A stretch of DNA of 64,000 nucleotides from Nitzschia sp. DOCU1 (GCA_951394045.1 OX595986.1:3687534-3751533); one strand, 5' to 3'. Positions 22,309 to 33,981 are shown, counted from the first letter of the stretch. The notes: generated by a model from the letters alone, not told the origin. Made by a program: numbers and translations.

Positions 22309-23829
22309 TTAGCATTTGTACAGAGCGCTGTATTTTCTATCAAGGTAGCGAATGAAATACTCCGGGTTGAGCTTCTCTCCTACTTGCGCCTCCAGCAGTG
22401 CATCGAGACTTTTGTATCGCTTGCCATGCTTGTGAACTTTGCTGTTGAGCCAAGCCTTTATTTCCTCAAAATTTCCTTCCTCGATCTGCTTTTCCATGTT
22501 CGGGATATCTTGATTGCAGTAATGGGCAAGCTGAGCTGCGGTAGAACTGCCGAGTAGATACGTGGGGAAATATCCAATGGCAAATGCAGACCAATGAATA
22601 TCTTGTAGGCAACCCTTGGTATCGTCCGGAACATCTATACCCAGCATTGTCTTGAACATGGTGTTCCATCTGGTAGGGATATCCTCCACCTTTAAATCGC
22701 CGTTGATGATTTCTTTCTCCAAGCGGTACCGTAAGAGCACATGGAGGGGATAGGTCAACTCGTCGGCCTCGACACGGATGTAGTTTTCTGTCTGCACTGC
22801 ATTTACTGCCCCATAAAGCTCTTCAGGGGAGTAAGAAAAGTTGTCAAATGCTTCGTTGAGCTTGGGGGATACAAACTTCCAAAACGGTAGGCTCTTGGCA
22901 ATAGCTCTCTCCCAAAAGAGACTTTGAGATTCGTGAGTTCCCATGGATAGGTGCGAGTCAATGTCCAGACCACTAGAAGGCAAATTTTGCTCATATTGTG
23001 CATGCCCGCTTTCGTGAATCCCTGCAATCAAACCCATGGCCCATTCATTTTCACTAAATCGACTTGTAATCCTCACATCTGCCGGCGAGGCTGCTGAAGT
23101 GAAGGGGTGAACAGAAACATCAATTCGCCCCCGCGTGTCGTCGAAGCCAAGACTCATTACAATATCTCTGCAAAGCTTCTTTTGTGTTTCGATTGGAAAT
23201 ATTCCTCTCAATGGAGCCGTGGATGGGGGTGTTCCCTTGGTACGAACGCGCTCTAGAAGCGGAACTAGGGCGTCTTCAATATCCTTGAAAACTTGATCGA
23301 TCCGAGCCGATGTCATCCCCGTCTCAAAATCTTCAAGCATTTGATCGTAAAGACTGACATTTTCATCGACGCGTTTGGCTGCAGCTTCCTCCTTGGCAAT
23401 CTCAAAGCAAGTCGTGAGAGCTGGAACGAACGACGCAAAATCGTTGTTTTCGCGAGCAGTAGCCCATGCTCCATGGGCAATCGCTCCATGTTCAGCCTTG
23501 CGGGCGGCAAGTTCTACCGGGATTCGAGCCGTCTGCTCCAAAGTCTTACGCGTCAACTCCAGAATACGGGGTGCATCTGGCTGATCCACTGGAATGTCGG
23601 TTTCGGCTTTCTCCAAAAGCTCGAACAGAGTTTTGTCGGTGGTCTTTTCGTGCACGACAGTTGCTAATGCGGAAAGCTGAGCGCCACGAGCCATCGCTGC
23701 CTCGGGAGCTTTAGGCATGAATACCATCCTATCATAATTCAGCACACTTTCGGCACGTTTCAGATGCGTGATAGTCTGAAGACGGCCGACGAGTTGCTCG
23801 TATGCTGATTTCTTTGCGGTTGCAGTCAT
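22309..23829 (-). CDS. Carboxypeptidase Taq family metallopeptidase (M32)
   Basis: 506 aa, single exon, normal length for M32. The zinc site is HESGH near residue 271 (GIHESGHAQYEQNL), followed by the downstream glutamate helix GTHESQSLFWE. Other M32 features are the N-terminal VLNYDRMVFMPKAPEAAMARG and, near residue 350, EADELTYPLHVLLRYRLE. The fold is all-helical and releases C-terminal residues from peptides with broad preference. No targeting signal is clear, so it is probably cytosolic. M32 enzymes are mainly prokaryotic, with scattered occurrences in protists, so ancient transfer is possible. ATG 23829. Confidence 0.95.
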   Translation of the reverse strand: MTATAKKSAYEQLVGRLQTITHLKRAESVLNYDRMVFMPKAPEAAMARGAQLSALATVVHEKTTDKTLFELLEKAETDIPVDQPDAPRILELTRKTLEQTARIPVELAARKAEHGAIAHGAWATARENNDFASFVPALTTCFEIAKEEAAAKRVDENVSLYDQMLEDFETGMTSARIDQVFKDIEDALVPLLERVRTKGTPPSTAPLRGIFPIETQKKLCRDIVMSLGFDDTRGRIDVSVHPFTSAASPADVRITSRFSENEWAMGLIAGIHESGHAQYEQNLPSSGLDIDSHLSMGTHESQSLFWERAIAKSLPFWKFVSPKLNEAFDNFSYSPEELYGAVNAVQTENYIRVEADELTYPLHVLLRYRLEKEIINGDLKVEDIPTRWNTMFKTMLGIDVPDDTKGCLQDIHWSAFAIGYFPTYLLGSSTAAQLAHYCNQDIPNMEKQIEEGNFEEIKAWLNSKVHKHGKRYKSLDALLEAQVGEKLNPEYFIRYLDRKYSALYKC

Positions 23830-24427
23830 TTTAATCAGGAATGATCTAAATCAAATCACTACACTTCTACGACTTTTAAAATTCTTGCGGTAGGTGACTT
23901 CGGGCTGGGGTTTAAACAGCAAACTTTTGTCAAAGTAGTGTGGCGGCAGGTGATGGTGAGAGTCAGTCGACATCATGCTCCTATCGCACTTTTGGATATC
24001 TTTTTGACCAAACAAATATCTTGTTCGATTGACGTCGCCGCCGGCCGCCCCGCCGCTCTATGAGTCGAGTCGTGCTCGGGACCCGCCTGGAGCTGCTTCA
24101 ACTTTGTGTACATGATGTACGTATCATACCGACGTATAGCAGTACACAGCAACGCCTGGATTCGCTTTTGACGCATCCATACACTGGGTAATTTTGTTGC
24201 CACTCTTGTTGAAGCACAACCATGGCCCTTCATGCAATCATTACCTATGCGACCTCATGGATTTGAAACGTGCCGAGGGGTCATGATGGTTGTACATGGT
24301 GGTCGCACCACCCTCGTGTAACGAAGCAATATAAAAAATTGCGAAGCGAAGTCCTCTATGCCGGTGATCTTTCCATGCAGAGAAACGCCGATTGTCCTTG
24401 CTTTTAAATAAAACCATACATCTTACC
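23830..24427. other. Divergent intergenic region
   Basis: 598 bp between the M32 gene and the diatom-family gene. Short ORFs only; no repeat seen. Confidence 0.4.
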
Positions 24428-27329
24428 ATGACATTCAGTTGTGACCCGTCCATAATGCCCCAGGCTGATTTCGAAGAAACCGTCTTTCGGCAGAAAGGTA
24501 AGTGCTGTTGAAGCGATGCTTCGCTGGCAATGGCAACATTTTGTTTGTTTTTTGTGATCTGTGGGGCTAACATTATGCCTCTATTTGCAGTCGATGATGC
24601 TTTGAAAGCCGTAGAACGCATCTTGGAAGTTCATCGCAACCCTCGCCTCGCGGAAGATGTGGACCATGAATATGGCGACAAGTACCTTTTGGTGGACCAG
24701 CTAACGAACACTGCTTTAATTGCTCAGTTGAATGCGCTTGTGCATTTTGGCGTAACGGAAGAGGTGCTCAAGTCCATCGATAAGACCAAGCCAGTTACTC
24801 TTCGCTTCCAAGCGTCGGATTCCTATACGCTTTTGAAGGAGAAAACTGTGGCAGTTCCTATGCAAAAGACCGAGGAAAAGGACGAGTACACTCAGACAAA
24901 CAGCCCGTCGTTCTTTGAGAGTGCGACAAAATTTATCATTAAGCTACAAGAAGTCGTTCATCATGTGCGTGAGTTTCACTGGAAAGTGCAAGTTCAGTGG
25001 GAGATTTCGATCTACTCTGGAACCGATGTGGCGGAAAGGAAAGTGTTGTCTAATCGCTCTAGTTCCATGGTGTTGATAACCCAAACAAGGGTGCTCCCTC
25101 AGCATCGAGAATGCAAGCCGGTGGAGTTGTCGTTGACTTGGTTGCTGAGCCAGATCGACACTGGGGCCATGACGTCCACATTCAGGGTAGACACACAACA
25201 TCCAGAAACCAAGACCCCGCGCCGAAACCAGCAAGTCGAGGAAGCAATCACGTTCATGAAAGGCCTTGAGTGGTGGATGGGCGGCGTCCGTGCGCATTTC
25301 GACCGATGCGTGCAACACGATATCATTGAGAGACACAACCCTGCTGGACCTGTACCAGTGTGGAACCCGAATGATCGGCTGTCGGTAATGTCATATGACG
25401 ACATTTTTATTCCAGTGCTGGCGCTTATGGAAGAGAAAGGAGGTGATGACGAAGCAAAGGACCCTGTCCTGTCCACCGACGATGATGATAAGGTTCTCGA
25501 TTCGACAGCCAGGTCACGACCCTTGTGGATTGCTGAGTATCGAGGGTGCTGGCAGCTCTTTCGGCGACGGAAAGAAAGAACCAATCGAGACTTTGATGCG
25601 CGAAGTGCATTCAGCTGGCCCTATGATGCTGTCCGTGGACGCAGCTACGACTGTGGAACTTACGGGAAAGAAGTATTTGCACGGGTGGGTTCAGCAGCGT
25701 TTTGGCTACGATGGCAGAAGCTACGAGTTGATTGTGCGCGCCCGCCAATTTTCGTCATTCTTACTGGTTGTGGGTACCATGGCTGGGCCAGATAGGCTCG
25801 ACCCGAAGGACGCTATCATCGTTCAGAACAAAGACGAATTGCTCATTCCACTTCTGTTGGAGGAGATTCCCACAGCCAAAGAATTCAAGGACGCTATTCG
25901 CTCCCTCTCGCCAGAGCAACAACGTTTTGCTAAATCGTTTCGAAGCATGCAACTTGGGTCGTCTGTCATGGGCATTTGTGTAGTCCAGATCAAGCCTCAA
26001 CTAGAGACGTTGCTGGGGCTTCCACGTGATGCTTTGACGAAGGAAATGAAGCTGACTCAGGACTTGACAGAGCTCTTTGTGGAATACCAAGTTCCCTCTG
26101 ACCTCTTGTCTTACGATGGCATCCAAGATAATGTCAGCCTTAACGAAATGGTCGAAAATGTGAAGGGCCACGTGAAAGCCGTTCTTGATGTCATTTCTGA
26201 AGCCAAGCAGAAACAATTGGAAGAGCAAAAAATGAAGGCCGACATGGAGTTCTTGAAACGGTTGGAAGAACAAAAAATGGAGGCCCCGGATTTTGATTGG
26301 AACGCCGACAAACCTCCTGATGCCCTATGGAGAAAAAACGAACCTTGTTATGACTGGAGCGGAGCCAGACCTGACCTGTACGGCGGGGTGAACGATGACT
26401 GGAGCCATGATCCCCCCACTAGACCTATGGAAAAAAACGAACCTTTTTATGATTGGAGCGGAGCCAACCCTAACCGCCCGTACGAACAAGAAATGAAGGT
26501 CGACATGGATTTTGATTGGAACGTGGAAAAACCTCCCCCGTTTGACGTCCCGAGGGCATGTATTTTGCCCAGCCCCGACGGCAACGATGACGATCTTGAC
26601 AGCTTGGGGGCCAAGATTGACTGGAAAAGGCTTGAAGATGACCGCGAAAGGGACGAGATTTTCGACCGCCCCGGGAATATGCCATCAATTCCTCGCGATG
26701 GCAAACCAATGCAAGATTCTCCGCCATCGCCAGTCGATGGCCCTCCCGACTCGCAGGCTCCGCCATCTGATGGTGGACAGGATGCACCATCAGCTCCAGC
26801 AAACTTCACAGCGCAGGGTTCGGCTTCTGCTTCAGTTCCTGCTGCTAGCGACGGCAGCATTGATTTCACGGCACTACCGCGGCTCCTCAATTCAAGCATC
26901 GAAGAATACGCGAGTGGTGCCGCCTTGAGATCCACCAATTTGAAGCTAGCCGATACGTGGTCTTGTAGCCGCCAGCAGAATCTTTTGATCAAGGCATCGC
27001 GGTCTACCATCGAAGCAGACGTGATCAAACCAGAGAGGAACAAGGCATTTGATTTGCTTGACGCTCTTTCCAAAAGTGGGTCCTTGCCAATTGCCTTTTC
27101 CGAGCTGCACGTAATCGTGTCGGTTACGCATTGCTTCGAGAGGGATGTGATCGGCACCATCGTCGAGGACAACGTCAACCCGATCGAGAAGCTGGAAATG
27201 TCAACATTGCTGGTTGGATCGGCCATCCATGGCGTCGCAGCCTCTCTCTTGGTGCGTGATAAGACTGAGCTGTTGCGCTTGCAAGGTTCGTTCCCCAAGC
27301 TTCTTGCAAGCGACCAGCTGGAAGAATAA
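24428..27329 (+). pseudogene. Diatom-expanded uncharacterised protein, frame broken near 25.49 kb
   Basis: Exon 1 is 24428-24497 (ATG 24428 or 24455), the intron is 24498-24590 (GTAAGT...TTGCAG), and exon 2 follows in frame as VDDALKAVERILEVHR. At about 25490-25510 family-like coding moves to another frame: the first ends DDDDKVLDS, while the other resumes RFSIRQPGHDPCGLLSIE and continues to 27329. The core SLSPEQQRFAKSFRSMQL through VPSDLLSYDG matches, from memory, a multi-copy family in diatom genomes with no known function. The stretch usually separating the two halves seems missing. A 3' Asp/Pro-rich section repeats NEPFYDWSGA twice. A pseudogene, an error, or an unrecognised intron would all fit. 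Confidence 0.7.
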
Positions 27330-27608
27330 GGCGTTCTACTACATGTGATGCCAGAAGGAAAACAATTATTAGTGGGCAATATAGTTAATCGTCCACCAGT
27401 CCAATCACGTTCCGTATCAAAGAACTTTAGGACTTCCTTGGCCGATTCCTTTCTGCGCTTTCGAATCGAACACCTCGCTTCACTGGTATTATAATAATAC
27501 AGTACAAAACAATAGCTCAATTCATACTTGTCTAGTACCGAGAGAATTGTCAGCATGTATCCCCACCGCTGCTTTAGCGACGGCCATGATTCCCCCCACC
27601 CCACCCCA

Positions 27609-28433
27609 TTATTTCTTGAACTTAAATATATGTCTCCCATGTTGAAACTCATCGTCCCGCTCCAGTAAGGATCGAATAATTTTCAGAATTGTCGAGACTG
27701 ATGGATCTTCAGTGATCGTTTCGCGGAACAGAGTTTCATTGAATTCAATTCCTTCCACGAGACCCAAACGCACAATAATCTTTTCAATCTCTGTCGGTCG
27801 TAACGTCCAGTTCTGATCCCGATCTTCTCGGACAACAATCGTCAACATTTGTTGCATGATTTGCTGATTGATCTTGATGCGTATCTTCTCCTGCAACTCA
27901 TGTTGTTCCTGCACAATCGACAACAATCGCTCTACATTTTGATTCTTGGATATTTTATGAAGTTCTTGAGGGATATGGTGCATTTCTGCAATCGCTTCAT
28001 CGAGACGATCCATGGTACGGTGCAGACGCTCTCGTTCTTGTCGCATATAGTGGACTTGACGTCGAAGCTCATTGTTTTGGTGTCGTAGCGTCCCATGCTT
28101 TTTAAGTCTCCGTTGCTGTAGCAATAATACAAGAATCATGAATATAGTCAACGACGACGCCATGGTGACTATGGTGCTATCGGCGAATTGAATCGACGCA
28201 ACGCTAGCTGCCACAGCAAGGGTCGCCACCAACAAAGGATTTAACCTAAGGGTGTGAAGTCGATAGAGGCAAAGCCAGGGGCTCTCAAAGGCGCCCTTGC
28301 TGGCTCGATCCTCCCCATAATCTTCCACAAACCCCCGAGGATCGTCACTTCGTGGCGTCTCTACTGGCGCAAATGGCGATTGATGTCGCCATCTCAGATC
28401 GGTCGATGCCCAACCTCTTTGCCCCATGTTCAT
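27609..28433 (-). CDS. Membrane-anchored coiled-coil protein
   Basis: 274 aa from ATG 28433 (the frame upstream starts at TTG). A basic and acidic N-terminal ~70 residues precede two hydrophobic segments at about 78-120 (LLVATLAVAASVASI and LTIFMILVLLL). A long charged coiled coil follows from about 125 to 205 (LRHQNNELRRQVHYMRQER onward), then a helical C-terminal domain. No named domain recognised. The architecture would suit a membrane tether or organiser, but function is unknown. It is convergent with the diatom-family gene. Confidence 0.65.
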   Translation of the reverse strand: MNMGQRGWASTDLRWRHQSPFAPVETPRSDDPRGFVEDYGEDRASKGAFESPWLCLYRLHTLRLNPLLVATLAVAASVASIQFADSTIVTMASSLTIFMILVLLLQQRRLKKHGTLRHQNNELRRQVHYMRQERERLHRTMDRLDEAIAEMHHIPQELHKISKNQNVERLLSIVQEQHELQEKIRIKINQQIMQQMLTIVVREDRDQNWTLRPTEIEKIIVRLGLVEGIEFNETLFRETITEDPSVSTILKIIRSLLERDDEFQHGRHIFKFKK

Positions 28434-28928
28434 AGAGAATTGATCCAGACTGAATGTTAACAATGACGTCAGTCAAATCTCTCGTCGCGTTCCCTTTTTA
28501 TATGGATGCTGCAATCTTAAGGTGGCTGTTATCTGTCGGTTTCGGCATGAACTATGCTCAGGAGTATATAGTCTACTTTTTCATCAGAACAAAAAAGGTG
28601 CAAGAAGAATGGGGTGCGATGATCTATTCCATCTCTCAATCGAGGCACCATGGGCGCCTGCTTGCCCGCCGAAGATTTGCCGAGGGACGAAAAAAGTAAT
28701 GAGGCTTTGCGCGCTTTTGTGTGGAAAGGCCGGCGGGTTGAACGGGCGAGCGAGCTCAGAATTGGTCGGAGTAGTCGATTTTCGAAAAAGGCGCGGCCGG
28801 CACTCCACTGTTTTTGATGATAGCGATTTTTTAGCTGGTCTTCTTTTGTTTTGTTGATGGTGTCAATGCATCTCAAGGTATATTGACTTTGTCAATTGTC
28901 ACCTACGCCTATCATATGAACTCGAGCC
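28434..28928. other. Divergent intergenic region
   Basis: 495 bp between the coiled-coil membrane protein and the PhyH gene. ORFs on both strands overlap each other and look random. Confidence 0.4.
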
Positions 28929-30087
28929 ATGTCGGAAGAAGAAAGTTCTACCAAATCGTCGTTGTTGTCGCCGGAGCAAATAGCAGGATTCCATAACGAT
29001 GGATATCTCGTCCTATCTAATGTACTCGATGAGGATGCCTTGCAGCAGGTGGTTGCCGCTGGCGAAGCCATAATAGCATCAACCGCGACACCAGGAACTT
29101 ATTTCAGCACCATTGAACGAGGTGCCATGTATACGAGAGAAGCTTTTCGGTCCATCGCGATCAACTCGAAACTTCCTCAGATTGCCGCCGAGCTCATGCA
29201 ATTGGATCCGACGACCCAAAATATGCGTGTTCTTAGGTGAGGGAAAACAAGCTGGAGCGATGAAAGCATGTTTCATGGAGCCATCTCACCGAAAGCGTAC
29301 TACTACTTTTAGAGACGTGTTCCTAGCGAAGCATTTCGCCAACAATGACACGTGTGGTTTCCATGTCGATGACCAGAGCTTTTGGCCGGAAAGTTTCCTG
29401 AGCACAGCGGCAGAAAATTCTGGAAAGGACCAGTACGGGATCAATGCGTGGATCGCCTTGGATGACATGCCAAAAAAATTTGAAGGTAGCATGGCAGTAG
29501 CGCGGGGGAGTCATCGAGCGTCGTGGCGATGGCAAGGCTATGAGGCTATTGGCCAAGATCGAACCAGACATGGACCATCGAAAGACGAGCTGTTTGAGTT
29601 GTTTAAGCGAGCGCATATCGGTGGCACTTGTCAAGGAATAGCGAATAACAGGCCGGATTTGAACGCTGAACTGGAAAAGACAGCGGAGATTTTCGACTTG
29701 AAGCGCGGGGATGTCATTTTTGCAACTCGATTACTCTTTCATCGAACCATGCCGGTCACTAAAGAGGGACAGGCAGAACTTGAGCAGCAGGGAAAAGAAA
29801 ACTTGATGCGCTATTCAATTCGTTATGTGCCTGGAACGGCGAGACTTCCCGATGGCTTTTCGATGGAGTACTCTCTTCTGGACAACGAGAAGAACTTGGG
29901 TAGAACTCTGAACGAGGTTGCTGATGACGCATCCAATCAACACTGGTATCCCCAAGTGTGGCCAACCCTTCAGTCCGTGAACGAAAATGCGACCCTCTTA
30001 ATTGATGACTCCAAGATCAAAGAGCTGAAGGCAAAGGAAATGGAGATGTTTGCGGAACTTAGATCTTCGCTTGGCATGACCGCGTAG
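28929..30087 (+). CDS. Phytanoyl-CoA dioxygenase (PhyH) family oxygenase
   Basis: Two exons, 28929-29236 and 29313-30087; the 76-bp intron runs GTGAGG...TTTTAG, frame kept (360 aa). It is an Fe(II)/2-oxoglutarate dioxygenase: the HxD iron ligands are in GFHVDDQSF, the distal His in LLFHRTMPV, and the 2OG-binding Arg is probably in LMRYSIRYVPG. The N-terminal LSPEQIAGFHNDGYLVLSNV is the characteristic PhyH opening. In this family the substrate may be phytanoyl-CoA, a small metabolite or a natural product; the sequence does not decide. There is no visible peroxisomal signal (the C-terminus is GMTA). Confidence 0.9.
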
Positions 30088-30937
30088 TGTTGATGCCTCA
30101 ATCTCTCTGACGCTCGTCGTCGCACCACGACGGCCGACTCGTGGATATGTCGGGTTGTCGCCCTGCATGGTGACTTTAGCTTGAACTAAGGTCTGGAACC
30201 GCCTGTCAGTATTCAAGTCCAAGCGCGGGGCAGAAGTGGCACTGTTGATACCAGCTATCGGGCGTTGGACGCACCAGCAGATGCTGACGAAACAGCCTCT
30301 TGTACGTCGTTCCTTGTTGATCCATTGTCCACAGGGCCGTTTTCGGAGCGTGAATGACTTTTGGATTGTGGATGATTCAAGCAAGAAAGATGCGCTGGTA
30401 GTAGCTTGATAGTTTGGAATCCGAGCTTGTGTAGGAGCACTGTCAGGAGAATGGCTAGCATTCGTCGAATCCTGCTGTTGTTTGGATGTTTGTAAGGACT
30501 CCCATATAATATTGTTAGACGACGATGATCCCATCCACACAACTACGTCTTGTTGCCAGTGGATCCAAGACATTAGCAGCGCTCTACTACTAGCAGACAT
30601 AAACTGCCACCGCCAATTCTCCGACACCAACTCAGGCATCACCATCACCAACATCGTTCTGCTTGTTGGCGCGAATGTGCTGTGACGTCACTCTAATACG
30701 ACCCATCCCATCTCATTCACGTGAGTCAGTCGATACTTTACGTATGCTCCACTACAAAACCTACAGAAGGTACCGCAAGGACACGAGAGCGCGGTGATAA
30801 CTACTTGACACCCCGACTCACATCACTTCGCAAACGACAAGAACACCACCACGACAGAAAGTGAACACGGTCGAGAAACTGTTCCATACTCGACACAAAT
30901 TATTGCAATCATATTCTACTAGAGTACAAGCAATACC
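30088..30937. other. Intergenic, with a doubtful minus-strand ORF
   Basis: 850 bp. A 218-codon minus frame (29998-30654) overlaps the PhyH 3' end and has no family resemblance; a second minus frame at 30255-30542 has a somewhat more natural Ser/Asn-rich end. I do not call either. Confidence 0.4.
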
Positions 30938-31552
30938 ATGTCGAACCATGCCCAGATGTTATTATCTGCAAGAGCTCTCCGCGACGAAGACGAGCTGGAG
31001 GGTGCTTTGTTACCGGTAGCAACTCAGATTCCGGACGAGACGTGCAACACTTTGAATCCCGCCGTCCCCATGGCCGATTTTGACTACGAGACGGCAATAA
31101 CAGTCGAGCAACAGCAACAGCAGGAAAACGTCGCATTTACGATCCCGCAAAATGAGAGAGCCGCCGTTGCCGATGACTCTAGAGCACGGATAAAATTTGC
31201 CGAGTCCAAGGGATTGATTGCATCGGAGGCAGAAAAGGAGGCCATTCGGAATGCGATTCGAAAAAGTGTTTACTCCAAGGACTATTTCTCCAAGCAAGCC
31301 ATTCAAGCAGCCAACCACAATGCAAAACTACGAAATTCTCAGGGTCTTCAAGTTTCAGATAAACCACCGACGTCTTTGCCTAGTGACCCTGATAATCGAA
31401 GTGGAAACGGTGCCCAGTTGGAACGATCTAGTAATTCTAACAATTCTGGCTACAAAGTGGGAGGAGGTTATGAGATGAAAGAATATTCCTTTGGAACAAA
31501 TTACGAGACGAGCGATTATGAAATTCGAGAATATCGGAGCGTGTATGATTAG
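30938..31552 (+). CDS. Hypothetical protein with Tyr-rich C-terminus
   Basis: 204 aa from ATG 30938, single exon. The middle (RARIKFAESKGLIASEAEK through RKSVYSKDYFSKQAI) is helical and charged. The last ~40 residues carry evenly spaced tyrosines (GYEMKEYSF, NYETSDYEIREYRSVYD), several fitting YxxPhi sorting or phosphorylation motifs. No signal peptide or membrane segment is visible. Function unknown. Its 3' end lies 52 bp from that of the PIG-Q gene. Confidence 0.65.
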   Translation: MSNHAQMLLSARALRDEDELEGALLPVATQIPDETCNTLNPAVPMADFDYETAITVEQQQQQENVAFTIPQNERAAVADDSRARIKFAESKGLIASEAEKEAIRNAIRKSVYSKDYFSKQAIQAANHNAKLRNSQGLQVSDKPPTSLPSDPDNRSGNGAQLERSSNSNNSGYKVGGGYEMKEYSFGTNYETSDYEIREYRSVYD

Positions 31553-31604
31553 TAGTAGGAGTTCTTATTATTACCAAATACTGCTATTCGAGTAGCAAGT
31601 AGAT

Positions 31605-33569
31605 CTACTCATCGCCACTTTGATGAGCACCATAACTTTCCATTAGTTTCGAAAATGGCATGGAGCACGGAGCGTCGTTAGACACCCTGGGAATGAGTGC
31701 CTCCAAAAGAGCGTTCAGCAGCCAACGAATCAACGACGAGACATGACCCGAAACTCTGGACAGTAAAAGTTTCGCCGGATTCTCGGCCACATAACAAAGC
31801 TTGGCAACCCGCACATCTTGAATGGTAGTATCCTCTTCGCTCATCATTGACTCCAAGTGTACCGATGTCGTAAACCATTGCGGTCGCCAAAGTCTCCACC
31901 CAATACTTCCACATGGAATGGCTCTGCAAATAGTATAGGATACCCATAGAAATACCACTGGCAAGTTGAATACCCAATTGGAGATTACAAAAAAGACATT
32001 GTAGACCATGATTGTCGTCCAGAGAAAGATGCATATACAAAAGGCAATCGTTCCCACAAGCAACTGCATGGCATCGTATTGCATCGAGTCTGTACGTTGT
32101 CGTAATAAATTGCGTTTCTTTCCGCGAAATAATCGAAACAGAGCCGACAAGAGAAACAGTTCGACGCGGTAAATATGTCGAAACGTCGTCGCCAACACCC
32201 AGAGATGCAGCGTCTCCAAACGCCAAAGATCCATGAGGACTGCCAACAAGGCGTTCCATCCACAGGCTGCGGAAATCGTCAGAAACAAGGGTAAAAGTAG
32301 CGATTGTCCATATTCGACATTCCAAAACGTAGCTTCGAGAAACTGCTGCTGAAGTTGGACAAGATTTCGAATTTCACGACCCATGTTGTGAGTCAAAGAC
32401 TCATTCAGTTTGAATCCAGCTGGAAATTGTTCCAACCAAGAAATGGCATTCAAGAGTACGTCCATGGACCACCGCCGGGCACTGGTATAAAAAGACCATA
32501 CATTATTGTGATTGCCATTATTGTAGCGCCAAGCCGTGAACAAGAGGAGCGCCGCGCCCATTCCCAAGGACATGTCAATGATAGACTCGAGATAATGATC
32601 CCATGCCGTGACAAACCTACGAGCCGCATGGGACCGGTCCACAAATAATGTTGCTTGTCCACAAAGACGACAGGTTTGCGTCGTCGTCTGCTTTGTTGTT
32701 ATTCTTCCAGATGAATCCGACAATGGTGGTAACTGCAAAAGGCACCGAAGGATCGAAAAGATGGATAGCCATTGGAGGAAAGCACCACGTGTTTGTTGTT
32801 GTTGATACAATTGTTGAAAATGCAACAACGTCATGGAATTTCGAATCGCCCATAATCTCGCCTGACTCCAAAAGGAGGACGGAGATGAATCCGTCATAGT
32901 CTCGTCGTTGACAACCCTACTTTTCTTCCACTCCAACGTTTTCTCTGGTTGCTGTTTGGGCAATGACGTAGTAGTATCCATATTTACATTTGGTTGTTGT
33001 AGGCACTGCAAAAGTTCCTGTGCATGATTTAGTTGATGTAGCAACCGAGACCACTCATTGTTACCATCACCAGCATATTCGCAAGCAAAGTGTGCAAAGG
33101 CATTGGAATTTCCTCCTGGCGGATCATAAAACACCAATTGTTTATGAAAGGAAAAATCAACAGCATTGTTACTGTCATCATCATTGTTGACATACCAAGG
33201 ATAGCCACGCCGTTGTTGTGTAATAGTGGGTAATGTATGGTCATCACTATGTGGTGTCGGTGTTTCGGGAGTCGCGGTCCAGATCGCCACAATGTCCAAG
33301 GTCTGAACCAGACAGGAACACGAGTCGAAAGAACAAGATTGTCGCAAGTTCGTCAAGCGTTGACGATAGGTACGCAAGGATTCACTTGGGGGAAGGATAC
33401 CCGCACAAACGACCGTTTCTCGTCTGGATGATGATGATGCAAGGGTCGTCGTTTGCTTCCATCCCAGGACAAATCCCGTAGCATCGCGGGGTCGTCGACG
33501 TCGGCGGGGCCACAGGAGCAATCGGGAGGATACGACGGCAGTAGTACCATCCTCCGCATCGGCTGTCAT
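31605..33569 (-). CDS. PIGQ: PIG-Q/Gpi1, subunit of the GPI-GlcNAc transferase
   Basis: 654 aa, intronless. It stabilises the complex that adds GlcNAc to phosphatidylinositol, the first step of GPI-anchor synthesis at the ER. The C-terminal half is a multi-pass Gpi1 domain: PAGFKLNESLTHNMGREI, then LFRLFRGKKRNLLRQRTDS and YDAMQLLVGTIAF align well with the human PIGQ signature (LFRGKKWNVLRQRVDS). The N-terminal ~250 residues are a variable, Gln/Asn/Thr-rich cytosolic part. ATG 33569 is in a divergent arrangement with RFC2, 412 bp away. Confidence 0.93.
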   Translation of the reverse strand: MTADAEDGTTAVVSSRLLLWPRRRRRPRDATGFVLGWKQTTTLASSSSRRETVVCAGILPPSESLRTYRQRLTNLRQSCSFDSCSCLVQTLDIVAIWTATPETPTPHSDDHTLPTITQQRRGYPWYVNNDDDSNNAVDFSFHKQLVFYDPPGGNSNAFAHFACEYAGDGNNEWSRLLHQLNHAQELLQCLQQPNVNMDTTTSLPKQQPEKTLEWKKSRVVNDETMTDSSPSSFWSQARLWAIRNSMTLLHFQQLYQQQQTRGAFLQWLSIFSILRCLLQLPPLSDSSGRITTKQTTTQTCRLCGQATLFVDRSHAARRFVTAWDHYLESIIDMSLGMGAALLLFTAWRYNNGNHNNVWSFYTSARRWSMDVLLNAISWLEQFPAGFKLNESLTHNMGREIRNLVQLQQQFLEATFWNVEYGQSLLLPLFLTISAACGWNALLAVLMDLWRLETLHLWVLATTFRHIYRVELFLLSALFRLFRGKKRNLLRQRTDSMQYDAMQLLVGTIAFCICIFLWTTIMVYNVFFVISNWVFNLPVVFLWVSYTICRAIPCGSIGWRLWRPQWFTTSVHLESMMSEEDTTIQDVRVAKLCYVAENPAKLLLSRVSGHVSSLIRWLLNALLEALIPRVSNDAPCSMPFSKLMESYGAHQSGDE

Positions 33570-33981
33570 TATTCTTGGAGTTGTTCACCTGGTATACTTT
33601 AGCACCCAGTGTAAATGCATAGCCTGAGATGACTTTTTGAATGTATCTTGTCTTGTGGTTTGATGAAAGGAGAACTTTAATGATTGGTTTTGCTATTTCC
33701 CCGTCATCGTCGCTCCATAATATCCCGCCATCTCGGCTCTCGCTTCCGACACTCAGTGATCGGTTGAGTCGAAGAATCCAAATTCGCGCGCGCCTAGCAA
33801 CTGCACGGCGCGCCAGCCCGCTCCTGCCGCCAAGACGCCAGCATTGGTCGTCACTTACTGCATCCACCGCCAAGCTGAAGGAATGAATCTTTGTCTTTGC
33901 GGATGCTCTCTTGTCATTACTGTCTGGTCCCTCCCCTCCCTCTAGCATACTATTTTGTTTCTAACAAACATCCCCACCACC
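33570..33981. other. Divergent intergenic region, PIG-Q / RFC2
   Basis: 412 bp likely shared by two promoters. It includes a GC-rich patch (GCGCGC) at about 33786-33812. No gene seen. Confidence 0.4.

Noticed and set aside
25441..25491. Candidate 50-bp intron (GTGATG...GATAAG) to repair the frame switch
   Set aside because: It has GT-AG ends but joins in the wrong phase and would be shorter than all other introns here.
26447..27652. 401-codon minus ORF
   Set aside because: Antisense to the 3' half of the diatom-family gene, whose plus-strand frame carries the family motifs.
29998..30654. 218-codon minus ORF
   Set aside because: Overlaps the PhyH 3' end; no recognisable domain. Could be revisited with RNA evidence.
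33382..33948. 188-codon minus ORF
   Set aside because: Spans the PIG-Q start and the shared promoter with RFC2; PIG-Q's own frame is convincing.
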